DNA of 64,000 nucleotides, taken from NCBI GenBank assembly GCA_039881045.1, contig JAYWVB010000004.1, forward strand, positions 124,001 through 188,000, written 5' to 3'. The position numbers and the translations under genes are program-made. The notes under the pieces are model-generated. The model did not search any database and was not told where the DNA came from. It worked only from the letters and a program-made list of their open reading frames with translations. This DNA comes from Chaetomium olivaceum (Eukaryota > Ascomycota > Sordariomycetes > Sordariales > Chaetomiaceae). This document shows, piece by piece, positions 21,896-32,850 of the stretch (the first letter of the stretch is position 1; each line of letters opens with the position of its first letter).

Positions 21896-22987
21896 ATGCA
21901 CTCGTTTGCGGTACTGTTTGCCTTTGGGGCTGCAGTGTAAGTGTGCCGGACCGACCCGGCCCAAGCTTCCCCTTTAGCCCTACCCCTTGCTAACCCGAGT
22001 GACTTACATAGCATCGCGCCTGTCGTGGCCACTGGTGATCATCACCACACCACGAAGCCCCCACGCACCCAACTGGCTGTCCTACTATCACGGCGACTGG
22101 CCACCAGTGCCGCACTGCCCTGTCCCGGCCTGTCTCGTCCTGAGCACGGTGACGCAGAACTGCGGCTGCCCGAACCCGCCGGCCACGTCGTACACGTCCT
22201 TTCCCTGCCATGAGAAATGCAAGGGTCTAGGCTGTGCAACTAGCTGGGCGGTCGTCGAGGCCACCGGCTGCGTGACCTCCACGGCCACTCCCCCCCAAGC
22301 AGCAGCACCACCACCAGTAGTACCAGCACTAGCACTGTCAGCCCTCCTCCTTCGAGCAGCCACAGCAAGACCAAGACCCGCACTCACAGTCCACCCCTCA
22401 CTCCTCCTCAACCGAGGACTGCGACACGACGACGGTGACCATCCCGCCGACCAGCACACCAAGACCAAGACCAAGACCCATAGTCCCCCCCTCACTCCTC
22501 CTCAACCGAGGACTGCGACACGACGACGGTGACCATCCCGCCAACGAGCCACACCAAGACCAAGACACGCACGCGCACGCATCCGCCCTCCAGCAGCGAG
22601 ACCGAGAGCGAGCCGCCGTGCGAGAGCACCGAGACCGAGACCGAGTCGCACACCAAGACCAAGACCAAGACGGAAACGGAAACCAAGACCAAGACCAAGA
22701 CCAAGACCAAGACGCACTCCCCGCCACCACACTCACAGTCCACCACGCACACCGTGCCGCCACCGCCGCCTCCTCCACCCCCTCCGCCGCCGCCTCAGTC
22801 GACTACCCCGGTCCGCCGCCGCCGCCCCCGCCGCCGGTTGAGACCACGGGTGTTCCACTCCCCCTCCGCCTCCGCCGCCGGTTGAGACCACGGGTGTGCC
22901 GCCGCCGCCGCCTCCTCCCCGCCGGCAGTTACTAGCAGTATTGCTGAGGCCGGGGCAGCGAGGGCGAGGCCGTTCCGCTTTTGGTGA
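21896..22987 (+). CDS. Low-complexity secreted cell-surface protein (multiple frameshifts)
   Basis: Exon 1 (21896-21936) encodes a signal-peptide-like start MHSFAVLFAFGAAV. A 75-nt intron with a TGCTAAC branch site ends at 22011. Then comes a Cys-rich module (PVPHCPVPACLVLSTVTQ, CGCPNPP, FPCHEKCKGLGCATSW, ATGCVTS), followed by Ser/Thr-rich and Lys-Thr (KT)n, Glu-Thr and poly-Pro repeats. This layout (signal, small Cys module, Ser/Thr/Pro stalk) is typical of fungal wall proteins. Reading continuity needs 1-nt repairs in the C runs at 22058-22062 (one extra), 22290-22296 (one missing) and near 22394-22405. The stop is unsure; one register ends TSSIAEAGAARARPFRFW at 22987. It could be a pseudogene, but the breaks cluster in homopolymers. 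Confidence 0.5.
22388..22575 (+). repeat. Two tandem copies of a 94-bp unit
   Basis: The unit beginning AGTCCACCCCTCACTCCTCC at 22388 recurs at 22482 (AGTCCCCCCC...), 94 bp later, and both carry the same stretch encoding TEDCDTTTVTIPPT in one register. A period of 94 is not a multiple of three, so the copies fall in different frames unless one base is an error. This is an internal duplication of the wall protein stalk. Confidence 0.7.
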
Positions 22988-23543
22988 GTGGATGGTTTGA
23001 TTGAGGATTGTGGAAGGGGAGAGTGAGGTGAGGGTGTGGGTGTGGGTGGTTTTCTACTCGTTTACGCAAGGCTTTTGGTTGGGAGGCTGTTGTTGGGTTA
23101 GGTTGATATCGCTCACTTTCTGTGTATCGTGCGTGATTGGGTTGATGATGGAATGAATCTTTTAATGTGATGTCGTTGCTTGATAGTTAGTATGCGTTTC
23201 TTTGGGGTCTGCTCAATAGTTAGTAATTTTACTTAATCTTTATTTTGCCCGGCGGTCTTTTTTCGTTACTTTGTGTAACATAAGATGTTTGCAGGAAGAG
23301 ATAGCCTGAGGTGGAGGAGGACTCGAGGATGAACAGCGGAGCATTTCGCAAGGCATATTCGACCCATCAACGCCGAGCTAGCCCCGCATCCCCTCCTCCG
23401 TCTCCTCTCCTCTCAAAACACGGAGGGAGAACGCAACTCCAATCCTTGCCATTGAACCAACAACGAACTCGAACTCGACATCAATCTTGCTCCGGCCATC
23501 CACCACTTGAAAATTCAACAACAGATTCTAAAATCCAAAGGAA
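22988..23543. other. Intergenic, 3' flank and NIF3-like promoter
   Basis: GT-rich 3' flank followed by a CT- and CAA-rich leader. No gene is seen. Confidence 0.45.
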
Positions 23544-23965
23544 ATGGCAGCCACCCTCACCCGCTACAAGCTCGTCTTCCACGTGCCCCCCGCCGCCCTC
23601 GAAGCATGCAAATCTGCCATCTTTGCCGCGGGAGCAGGCCGATATCCCGGCCCCGGCAACTACACCGAGGTCTGCTACACGACGCTCGGCACGGGGCAGT
23701 TCCGCCCCGGCGACACTGCCAACCCCCACATCGGCAAGGCTGGCGCCCTGGAGCATGTCGAAGAGGCACGCGTGGAGACGCTGTGCGTCGGGGAAGAGGT
23801 GGCGAGGAAGGCGGTTGCTGCGTTGAAAAAGTGAGTGATTTCTTTTTGCTGCCGGCGTGTGGTTTAGTTGTTGTTTTGGGGGGGTGGGCGGCTGACTGTG
23901 CTGTACGCAGTGCGCACCCGTATGAGGAGCCGGCGTATTCGGTGTTCAAGATGGAGGACTTTTGA
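23544..23965 (+). CDS. NIF3-like / YqfO-type small protein
   Basis: Two exons (23544-23830 and 23911-23965) joined over an 80-nt intron (GTGAGT...ACGCAG) give 113 aa. The sequence TRYKLVFHVPPAALEACKSA at the start and AHPYEEPAY near the end are hallmarks of the CutA1-like insertion domain of the NIF3/YqfO family, here standing alone. The domain binds metal or forms trimers in bacterial relatives; the cellular role in fungi is not established. The motif HPYEEPAY lies in exon 2, so the splice is well supported. Confidence 0.8.
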
Positions 23966-24405
23966 GGTTAGGTAGCAAGGCTATGGTTGAGCTAGGTATG
24001 TACCCAGGTAGTTTGGGTGGCCGAATATCAATATGGGAATTTGGAAAAACCAGAACGCTCGATGCCCGGCAAACCGTATGTTGGCCGCCAAGGGAACCTG
24101 GATCGTTAATTCTGTGACCTTAACATTTCTGGTTGCTCTTGTCACCTATAACGCTGATATCGTAAGTCATTTTAGTGTTAGCAATTGTTGAGAGACATGA
24201 GTTAGCAATGGCAGGTTTGAAAATGGGGCTTGTTACTTTGCTGCTTCTTTGCCGCCAGGTCTTCCAATCTATGAACCATCTCATACATGCAACGGCCCAG
24301 GATGTGCCCGCAATGTGTTTACAATATTGTACATATATGTCTAATGCTCGACCTACAAAGCCACCACCAAATCCCCTTCACCGGATCCCACCCCTTCCAT
24401 CCCAA
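23966..24405. other. Convergent intergenic region
   Basis: 3' flanks of two convergent genes, AT-rich. No gene is seen. Confidence 0.45.
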
Positions 24406-25995
24406 TCACTCGATATACGAGATATCCAGCTCCACTCCCCGTCTCGCCCTCGCCACCATCTTCCATGCGTCCAAGACAATCCCCGCCGGGCGCCAGTGAT
24501 TAACCTTCTGCCCCAGCTTCCACGTCAGCGTAGAATTCCCACCACCCACGGGCGCCAGCACAAAGTGCATCTCAAACACCCGCGTCAAGAACGGCGGCGT
24601 AAACGGGTACGGGGTGTCGTCCCGGAGAAATCGTCCTCCAGGCAGATCGAGAAGGTCTCGATCTTGGGCATTAGCTGGGCCGCTCTGCCGGCTCCCAGCA
24701 GCAGCCGCCCCAGCGTCGCGTTATCGGGAAGCGTGCGGTTACGCTTGATTGGCTCCGTCTCGGGCGCGTCATCGTCGCAATCGTCGCGGTCATCGTCTTC
24801 CGGGCCCGGCGGCGGGTCCTGCGGCAGAGCGCCGGTTGCCGTGAGAGTCGCGCACTCGGCCCAGACTGGATCCCGTGCTGCCGCGCTCCAGCCGAGCGGG
24901 GTCGTGTCTTTGGTGAAGAACCAGCGGCGTGAGGGTGTCTCCGGGCCGATGCTGAGGTAGAAGGTGGTGAGGGCGGGAAAGCTCGTGGTATTGATCAGGT
25001 CGAAGGAGGAGGTGGAAGCAAAGAACTGGCCGAATAGCCGGAGGACGGTGAGGGAGGGCGGGAACGATAGATTCCTAAGCGTGTACGCGACGCATTTATG
25101 CGCTGCGTCGAGCGCGGGGCGCCTCAACTCGTTGCGCGGCGAGCGGCGGCCCATGCGGATGTGAATTTCTTCGATGGGATGAGTGCCTCAGTGAAAATGG
25201 TCCAAAACGAGAGTCGTCCAGGAGAGCTCTATAATTTGCGATGGAGTTAGTTAAGCCGACATAGCGTCGGGAGTCTGGGGGGTGTTTTGACGTACCGTAT
25301 TTCCGCTTATCAGACCTGAACGAATTCTGGAGGTCAAGACGCAGCATGTGCAAGCCGGCCAGCTTTTGTATCCAAGTATGGAGTGTCTGCATGTTGACGC
25401 GCTGAAATAGACCTTGCTTTCCGAAGCTAAACTCGTCTACCCCATTGTACTCCCCAAGGCCCCTAAGGTCGTATCTAAACACTGGGCCTGAAGCGTCTGC
25501 TACGGACCTCTGAATCTCTTCGTCTGTATGATTGCCGGAGCATGCTTTCCAGCCCGTTAGGTCGTCTGCGCAAGCCCGAAGGGACGGGGTAATTCCTGGG
25601 GTGTTGAGACCGGCCTTGGCGGCCCTTTCTGTGATCTCATTGATCCCCTCCAACAGTCTTTTCATGCACTCAGCGGATTCATAATTTGTCAGGTGCCTCT
25701 CAGCTGTGACGGGACAGCAGGCTCTGTAGTATGCGGCAGAGCCGACAAAGCATTCCAGCCTGACCTCTTTAAGGAACTGCCGCCGCCGGATCCCGGAGCC
25801 CTCAAAGGTCACAAAGAACTCCTCCGTCGATAGCCCGTGCTGTCTGCTCTCGTCGATGATCGGTTTCCGGAGCTTGTCTTCACGCTCAACGTTCTTCTCC
25901 CACGTTGGATAGGCAGCGGCTAGAGCCTTTCTGTCGCCTTCGCTGCGCAGTTGGTAGATGATCTCGAGCCGGACTTCGTTTGGGATGCGCTCCAT
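24406..25995 (-). CDS. F-box protein (three frameshifts)
   Basis: The ATG at 25995 opens ERIPNEVRLEIIYQLRSEGD, an F-box, so this is a probable SCF substrate adaptor. Exon 1 ends at 25296. The intron (67 nt, GTACGT...ATTATAG with a TTAACTAAC branch site) ends at 25229. Downstream come leucine-rich blocks (SLTVLRLFGQFFASTSSFDL, FPALTTFYLSIGPETPSR) and a C-terminal half reading FEMHFVLAPVGGGNSTLTWK then VARARRGVELDISYIE. Three 1-nt breaks must be undone: an extra base in the A run 25194-25197 (T on the coding strand), a missing one at 25176-25178, and a missing one at about 24621-24625. With these the exons sum to 508 codons including stop. The first two compensate each other and restore EALIP followed by EEIHIRMGRRSPRNEL. 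The substrate is unknown. Confidence 0.72.
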
Positions 25996-28219
25996 GTTGG
26001 CGGTTGGTCGGGGAAGGGGGTTCTAGCCCTAGTCGATAGCAGTTTGAAAGAAGGTCTTGCGGGTGTTAGTGTGCGCCGGCCACGACGAGGAGGCAACCGG
26101 GAGATAACAAGAGCGTAGGGTAGAGTGCTTCGCCGTCGCTGCCAGCCTACCAGGTGTTGCCCAGCTAGGTCGTGGGTCGAGTGGGAGAAGCGTTTCTTAA
26201 GTGAAGGAAATAGATAAGGGAAAGGAAATAAGGCACCCGGCCAACCTGGCATTTTTTTAGGGCAAAATGGTTTGTGCATGTACAAGGCAATGTGCGGATA
26301 ATGGAAGTTGAACAAGACGTGGGAAGACTCAGGAGGGCGAGGCTACCTACCTACCTAGGTAAGTTACCTAAGGTCGCCGGAACCTCCTCGCTCAACGATG
26401 TGAGAAGGTACCAAACTGAGAATGACGGGCTTGCTAGCAAAACACCTTTGGACAAGAGACCTTTACCTTGTACAAAACCCCGGGTACTAGCGAGTTTCGG
26501 GGTAATGTGTTGCATCGGGACTTACGGACCCGGCCGGCCCATGGCTGGAACCAGGCCCGCTCCCGGGGTGGACATTGCGGAGTTGGGCAATTGAGAACCT
26601 GTCTGTGTAGGTAATCTCCCTGGATAATAGGCCTAGAAAGTCTATTCAACCTATACCAAACGTCTCCTTTCTCGGTCAAATAGTGTGTTACAATTCAGAG
26701 CAACTAGTACGCGATGAATGGGGCGTCTCAAGCCTTTACTGTTACTGTAATAAACGGACAAAACAGCTCTACCTACAAAAGCACGTATATACACCATGAC
26801 ATATCGACATGTTTGTTAGTTTTCAACCTCGTCTCAGATTGGCGGTGACATGACGTATAAGGGCCTAGTGGAAGCAGACACGGCACTGCTTTGAAATCCA
26901 TTGGAAAGGAATGTGGGTGTCAAGCGGCAGAACGCGGACATTGTTTGAGCGGCTCGAATTGTTTGAGCCGCAATGGATTCCGACTTCATACTCGTTGTTT
27001 TTCGGATGATTGGCCACGGCGAAACCATGAACCCCGCGTTGGATAGGTACCTACCCTGCTCGGTTGCTGAAGGTTGTTCATATTCTTGCACACTACCTAG
27101 GGATGGTTGGGCATCGCGCAATGTTGAACACTAGGGATTACAAGATCGTAGTTCTTTGTACTGCTATTTTTGTGTCATGGCACAGGACGCGCTGGCTTCG
27201 ACTTCGTCTCGCTCTTTAGATATTACACGCCTTGCGTCGGCCGAAGCCATAACGAACCATGAAGCCGCCATCCGGACCCAGTCCAACACGCTTCGTCGCA
27301 AATTCACGGTAGCCTCACGCGAGTAGATTATACATCTGTACCCCCAACCGCTCTCGAGCCACGCCCTCTCCGCTCGTAAATGCTCGTCCGTTCCACTCTC
27401 GACGACCGCCGAACATTGTACCAAAACTGGAAGTCTTGAGCGCCCTAAAGAGATGTTGGAATATAGCAAGAATGGAATCCCCACTAACCTCAGGAACGCC
27501 ACGAACATCGATACGCCAGACGGTGATCTTCACGCCATTCGGATCGTCATCCTTCCTTTTCACCGTCCCAAAACTCCGTCTATTGGGCGCCGCCTTGATC
27601 GGAACTCTTCTGGCGGGCCCCATTCCAGATTCCCTTGCCGCCTTCTCTCCCCCGGCGGCGTCGGCGTCATCGCCACATACATGAGAGTGCCCTCGACCCC
27701 ATCCGGCGCAATTGATGTCAGCCATCACAGTGTGTTCGAGGAGCGCCAAAGGAATAATGGACGGACTGTTATCACAACTAGGGTCTACAACAGGTGCCGC
27801 CGAGGTTAGTGGCCCTTGTCGGATAAACAGGGCCAGGAGGGACGCGTTGTCATTGACTGTTTTGCGCGGACGAAGCGAGAAAGTGTTAAAGTGCAGCCCG
27901 GGGTTATATTAGAAGCGCGGACCTCATTACACGTCTATGTACCAGCACGTCTTTTTCCGTTATTGAACCTAGGTCCGCCCCATTCAACCTGTATTCCTAA
28001 CTGCAATGGTGGAATGGCGCCTGAGTCGTCCAGCCACTTAGGAGAAGACCAAGTGGTCTCCTAAATGATACATACAACCCGGCTAGAGAGTGCCATAGCT
28101 CTTGTTGAACAACTGAGCAACCAGCCGAGTCTGCGACCAACGGGTATTTACTGCGCGGCAGCAGTTCGTATTGTCCTCGGAACGTTTGAGTCTTTGTGGA
28201 TTTCTTTTCGCGGTGTGGC
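25996..28219. other. Long intergenic region
   Basis: 2.2 kb. An open frame on the minus strand at 27315-27749 (Lys/Arg-rich centre, VKITVWRIDVRGVPEVSGDS) ends near a possible donor GTTAGT, but it shows no family resemblance and no good start context, so I do not call it a gene. Two ACCTAGGT/GGTACCTACC motifs occur at 26344-26373 and 27045-27055. Confidence 0.4.
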
Positions 28220-29167
28220 TCATTTGTATTTGTTGACCATCTGGAGCAGGCTGGCGCCGACCTCCTTGGGGTTTGTCGCGTTCAAGTAGTGGTTGCCGCC
28301 TTGGATCATGGTGAGCGTGGCCTCCTTGGAGGAGGTGAAGAGCTTGATCTGTTCCGCAGGGACTGTAGTCCCGAACGGCGCATCATCCGTTCCCTGCAAC
28401 AATCATTGTTAGGTTCCACCCATACACACCCACCACAGCATCACATACCTGCAGCCAGTACACGGGCAAGTAATGTCGCGGACTCTCCGGCAAAGCCCAT
28501 CCCTGTCCAGCAGGCACGCCAACGCCATCTTGAGCTTCTTCCTGCCCTCGTCACCCGTATACACGCCCTTCAGCGTCTCGGTCCAGAATTTCACCATCTC
28601 TGCCGTACCACCAGCACCAAACCCCAGCGACGCGACCATGCCACACCACACATCGTCCACCACAAACTCCGGCGTGGGAACCGGGCTGCACCACTTCTCA
28701 AAGAACGGCGCCAGCAGCGTCTTGGGGTCCCAGCACCCTTTACTCCGCGAGTCAGTCGACTCGTAGTCCATCGATGTTCCCAGCAGCATCAGGCCCTGGA
28801 TGCGCGCCGGCGCGAGCAGCGCCATGCGCGCGACCATCCAGCCGCCCTGGCTGGTGCCGAGGGCGAAGGCCTTGTCGATGCCCAGCTTGTCCAACACCTG
28901 GAGAGCCATGATGGCCGTGTCCCAGTACGTGAAGTGCTCCGTTGGGCAGCTGGTTGCGCCGTGGCCGAGCGGTTCGATGGCGAGGAGGTTGAGCGCGTTG
29001 GTAAGACTGGTGTCGGCGAATTGTTCCCGGTAGAGGGACACTGTCGTGCACATGGAGTTGATGAGCACACAGGTGGGCTTGGACGGGTCATACGCCCCGC
29101 CAGAAAGGGCATAGCCGGCTTTGATGCCGCCGAGGTGTGGCACCTCGATCGTGGTGGTGGCCGCCAT
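28220..29167 (-). CDS. Alpha/beta-fold hydrolase (one frameshift)
   Basis: The ATG at 29167; exon 1 to 28449, a 55-nt intron (GTATGT...TTGCAG) and exon 2 28393-28220 give 297 aa after one repair. The nucleophile elbow is GTSQGG (Ser106), the probable acid is in GTDDAPFG just after the intron, and the His is in QGGNHYLN, the order of a serine hydrolase triad. The N-terminal block reads IEVPHLGGIKAGYALSGG. The substrate cannot be told. Near the end of exon 1 the frame is off by one: a base missing from the GGG at 28464-28466 (C on the coding strand) would turn CPCTGC into CPVYWLQ, leading directly into GTDD. The repaired exon is exactly 240 codons. No signal peptide, so probably cytosolic. Confidence 0.82.
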
Positions 29168-30582
29168 TGCTGTCGGCGGCTAGTCGCGATGTGATGGGAT
29201 TTGGTGTTGTGCTGGCCGGTAGGGTTCGTCTTCTTGTTGTCTCGGTGGATGATCCTGTCTTCGACTTGCAATGGCTCGGTTTTCCACGTGGAGTGATGCG
29301 GAGTAGCAGGACTGATCGTCCAAGAGGTTCGTCTCGGCCTTTGGACACAACTGGAGCGGGATTGAGCCGTGACCGTTGGGGCACCCTTCGGCGACCTGTT
29401 GGTGAGGGGTTCCTTGCAAAGTGGATGTCCGACTCCAGCCCGAGACGCAAAGAGTTCCAGATGCGGGAGGGGGCCGGTGAAAGTGTGCGGCTAAGCCCGA
29501 ATCAAAGACGCCCCGATCGGCACTGTTATTGATTGGTTATCTTGAGTACGGGCTAATGGAGCCCGGCTTCGTTCCGCGATTACGGGTCTGTGTCCACGAC
29601 ATACTAGTGCTTCGCGAGACGGGGGCTCGTGGGAACTCGCCGGCGTCACCGGAAATGACAAAGCAGAAATGTTCGTTCTAGCCACGGGTGGCGCTTCACA
29701 GTTTGCCACTTGAAAGCAACCCCGGGGTTGGGGAATCACAGAGCTGATGTCTTCATGGCCAAGGTCCAAAAGCAACAACAACTTTGCCATACACGCCATA
29801 TTTGCCTTACTGATCACTGTGTCAGCCAATCTCAGCCTCGGTAGCCAAGTTCCTGCCGTTCTCAAGTGCCGACGATGTGGGACCTCGGCGGGGACTGTTT
29901 TCGTCGCCAAGGAGCCCTGCACATCGCCAACAGATAGGGAAGTTTTGTCCGTTTCGAGCTGGAGCCATCTGCAAACCCCATCATCCTTGTTGAAAGTCCC
30001 CATTCTCTTCGCTCGTTGAAAACCGTTGTCTGAACGGTGGGCCTATCCTCACTAGACTCCCTCCACAAGTTCTCCGGCCCGAACCGTTTTGATTGGAGAA
30101 CTCAAAAGTACCAGGTAGGATAAAGGAGGGCAACGGTTTTGTGGCCGTCTAGTATCTATCGCCCCCTTCAGGACAATGGGCCCAAATTCGTGATATTCGA
30201 GTTCTAGAAGGTGCCAAGGGCGTGGCTTGCTTTTTGTTTCACCATGGCAAGGTTCTGCAGCGGAGTGACGTGCTCGGGCTGATCAACAAATCTCGACTGT
30301 CGCTTTCATTGACTGAAGTCAAATCACCGGTCGAGGCGAGAGACCCTTTTGGGTGTCTGGGCGATCAACTAACCCCACAAATAACCCATGCAAGAGCAGC
30401 TTCAGATACGACCTCAGACACCTGTCAAGCGAAACTTTGTCTTATCCCTGCCGCCTGCCGGTGGCGCCCACGTTGTTGTTGAACAGGGTGAGAACTCAAA
30501 ATCCAGCAAGTTCCCTGTAGTGGCCAGCCCTTGATCCTTCAATCCTACATCTTTACTCAAATTCAACAACATCGGAACGGCC
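29168..30582. other. Divergent intergenic region
   Basis: 1.4 kb between the hydrolase and the receptor-like gene. No supportable gene. The last 60 bp (CAA- and ATCTTTA-rich) is the leader of the 30583 gene. Confidence 0.4.
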
Positions 30583-31910
30583 ATGGCAGACTCTGTGCTG
30601 CCCGGGATTCCGGGATACGACCCTCACAACATCCAACCATGGACCGTGGAGGTCGTGGCGTCAGTAACTGTCCTGGCCGTTGTGTCAGTGGCACTGAGAT
30701 TGTACAGCCGGCACTTGAAGGGCCAAAAGCTGTGGTGGGATGACTACATGATCATATTTTCCCAGGTATGCCGTTCTCGGGTGCTGGGGCGAGCATCTCA
30801 CTGCTGGTGACAACACCACTAACCCCAGCCCCGGCCAGTTATGGAACTTCATCGTGGTCGGATTCATATTTGCCATGCATAACGCGGGCATGGGCATCCA
30901 CGCAGACCATGTTCCCATGGACAAAATTGTCCTGATGGCCAAGTACCTCGTCGTCGCCGAGATTCTCTACATCTTCAATCTCGTGTGGTCAAAAATTGCC
31001 ATTCTGCTGATGTACTACCGCATCTTCCACTTCCCCTACTTCAAGAAGATGGCCTACGGCATCGGCGGGTTCGTTGTGGCCTGGTGCATAACGTGTACCT
31101 TCCTATTCATTTTTATTTGTGTGCCAGTGGAGAAGCTCTGGTATCCAGACCTCCCGGGCCACTGTATCGATCAAGTCGGCACCTGGATAGCAAACGCCGC
31201 TTCCACCATTCTGACCGACGTTGTCATCCTGCTCCTACCCATTCCCCAGGTTTGGAAGCTGCAGCTGCGGAAACCAGAAAAGATTGGTGTCACCATCGCC
31301 TTTTGCTTGGGCTTCTTGTAAGTGAACCAATGCATCAGTCACCTCCGCAGTCTCTACCCGGTATGGCCGTCGCTAACCTACCACCAGCGTCGTCTTCGCC
31401 TCCGCATACCGCTTCAGCGTCCTCTTTTCCTACACCAACGACGACCCAAGCTACAGCCTGGCCCCCACCGTGGGATGGACAGCCATCGAGATGTCTGCCG
31501 GCATCGTCTCCGCCTGCCTCCCCACACTCGGCCCCGTCATGACCCTATGCGCGAGCAAACTCGGCATCAAGCGCACCATTCTCACCTCCCGCGGCGGCGC
31601 CACCACCGGTGCCTCGTCCCGGAACTTTAACAAGTCAACGACACCGTCGCTGAGCGACCGCACCGAGGTGGAGCTGCAGAAGTCTACCAAGAAGGACAAC
31701 GCTGGGACGTTCTACCGTCTACCCGACGACCAGGTCTCGGGGGATACAACAAGGGGAGTAGATTCTGACCTCCGGCCGGAGCATGGGTATGGGTATACCG
31801 TGACGAGTCGGCCGGCGGGTCCGAAGGCGGATGGGGCAAGCTTGAGCGGCGATGAGGTCCCGTTGCATGGCATTCGGGTGCATAAGGACTTTAAGCAGAG
31901 TGCTGTTTGA
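30583..31910 (+). CDS. Fungal rhodopsin-domain integral membrane protein (PTH11-like)
   Basis: Three exons (30583-30765, 30839-31317, 31388-31910; introns 73 and 70 nt) encode 394 aa. There are seven predicted helices: VEVVASVTVLAVVSVALRL (about residues 23-41), then NFIVVGFIFAM, YLVVAEILYIFNLVWSKIAI, GIGGFVVAWCITCTFLFIFI, the segment around TILTDVVILLLPIPQVW, VTIAFCLGFLVVFASAYRFS and one near AIEMSAGIVSACLPTLGPVM. Family marks are RLYSR...WWDDY after helix 1 and LLPIPQVWKLQL. This is the fungal rhodopsin-like domain of many orphan GPCR-type proteins, of which PTH11 is the best known. There is no CFEM domain. The cytosolic tail (about 115 residues) is Ser/Thr-rich. The ligand is unknown. Confidence 0.85.
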
Positions 31911-32836
31911 TAGGTACTGGTACATCATTTAGCTGACTGGCTGACTGGCTGGTTGCCTGACAAGTGTGGGAGGCTGCGATTCTTGACTGCGATTCTTAAC
32001 GGCGGGTTGTATTACTGGAAGGGCGTTTGTGTCAGCGAAGCGTGGCGTAAAACTTAGATCTTTGTACGATAATGCTATCTTGGATGGTTAATACCCGGGC
32101 CTATTTGGATATGGCTCAACGTTTGAAACCGTCGGTCATGTTGGCTAGTCCAAACTTGTACTATTTGGTTAGACTGACCTTTGACAGCTGCGGTCATCGA
32201 CTGGGCACATGTAATTAGGTATGCATCAGCGGAATATCATTCAAGCCATCTATCCATAAAACGTAACGGGAAGAACGGTGGTTGTGACTAACAGCCGACC
32301 GGAACGGGGCATGAAGCTGCGTACCGCCCTGATGAGGAATTGCGCTCAAGTCCCTTTGTTGTGTCTTTGACAACGAACTTGATGCAGCTATCGTTTTATG
32401 TCGATTTTTAACGCGACTGAGAGGGCAGCTCGTTATTCTTATTCCTTTCCCAACTTTCTCCGCTTTGTTTGTGTTCCTGTCGGCTGCATAAGTGACGCGA
32501 ATATCTCCGTGGTTCGGCACTCTGTTTCTGATGGTCGTATAAATCTCTTAACAGTACGCTTGCCTTCATTATGCGTCTGTTTTACTGGTGTACTTCTGTC
32601 GATTTGTGCCCAGGCATTCGCTGGTATTGATGGCCTCCTCTTCTTATGCCTCTGTTCATTGTATCCTGTCTTTAATGTATCCTTCTTCCCAATCTATCCG
32701 CCTCTTATTAATTATCGTGCCTTGTACATTGTATATGTCCTTCTATTGCCTGGGTAGCTTTCAACCAGCGTATGTGTCTTGGTGACCCGGGTCCCACGTC
32801 GCCCCGACGACCAACTTATTCAGCCCCTGAATGCCG
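31911..32836. other. Intergenic, 5' flank of the LINE insertion
   Basis: No gene. A short tandem of CTGACTGG occurs at 31931-31948. From about 32400 the DNA is T-rich and pyrimidine-rich. The final bases are the unduplicated flank of the retrotransposon target site. Confidence 0.45.
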
Positions 32837-32850
32837 ATAATAAACGCTGC
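32837..32850 (+). repeat. Target-site duplication, 5' copy
   Basis: ATAATAAACGCTGC here is identical to 34675-34688 and the pair exactly brackets the reverse-transcriptase element. Confidence 0.8.

Noticed and set aside
22388..22760. Reading the KT/ET repeats as a non-coding satellite
   Set aside because: The repeats keep codon-sized periodicity and sit downstream of a signal peptide and Cys module, so they are part of a coding stalk.
27315..27749. 144-codon minus-strand frame as a gene
   Set aside because: No recognisable family, no leader context, overlaps other frames; a possible donor nearby is not enough.
28196..29194. Long plus-strand open frame over the hydrolase gene
   Set aside because: Antisense to a gene with an intact catalytic triad; its composition is that of a reversed coding strand.
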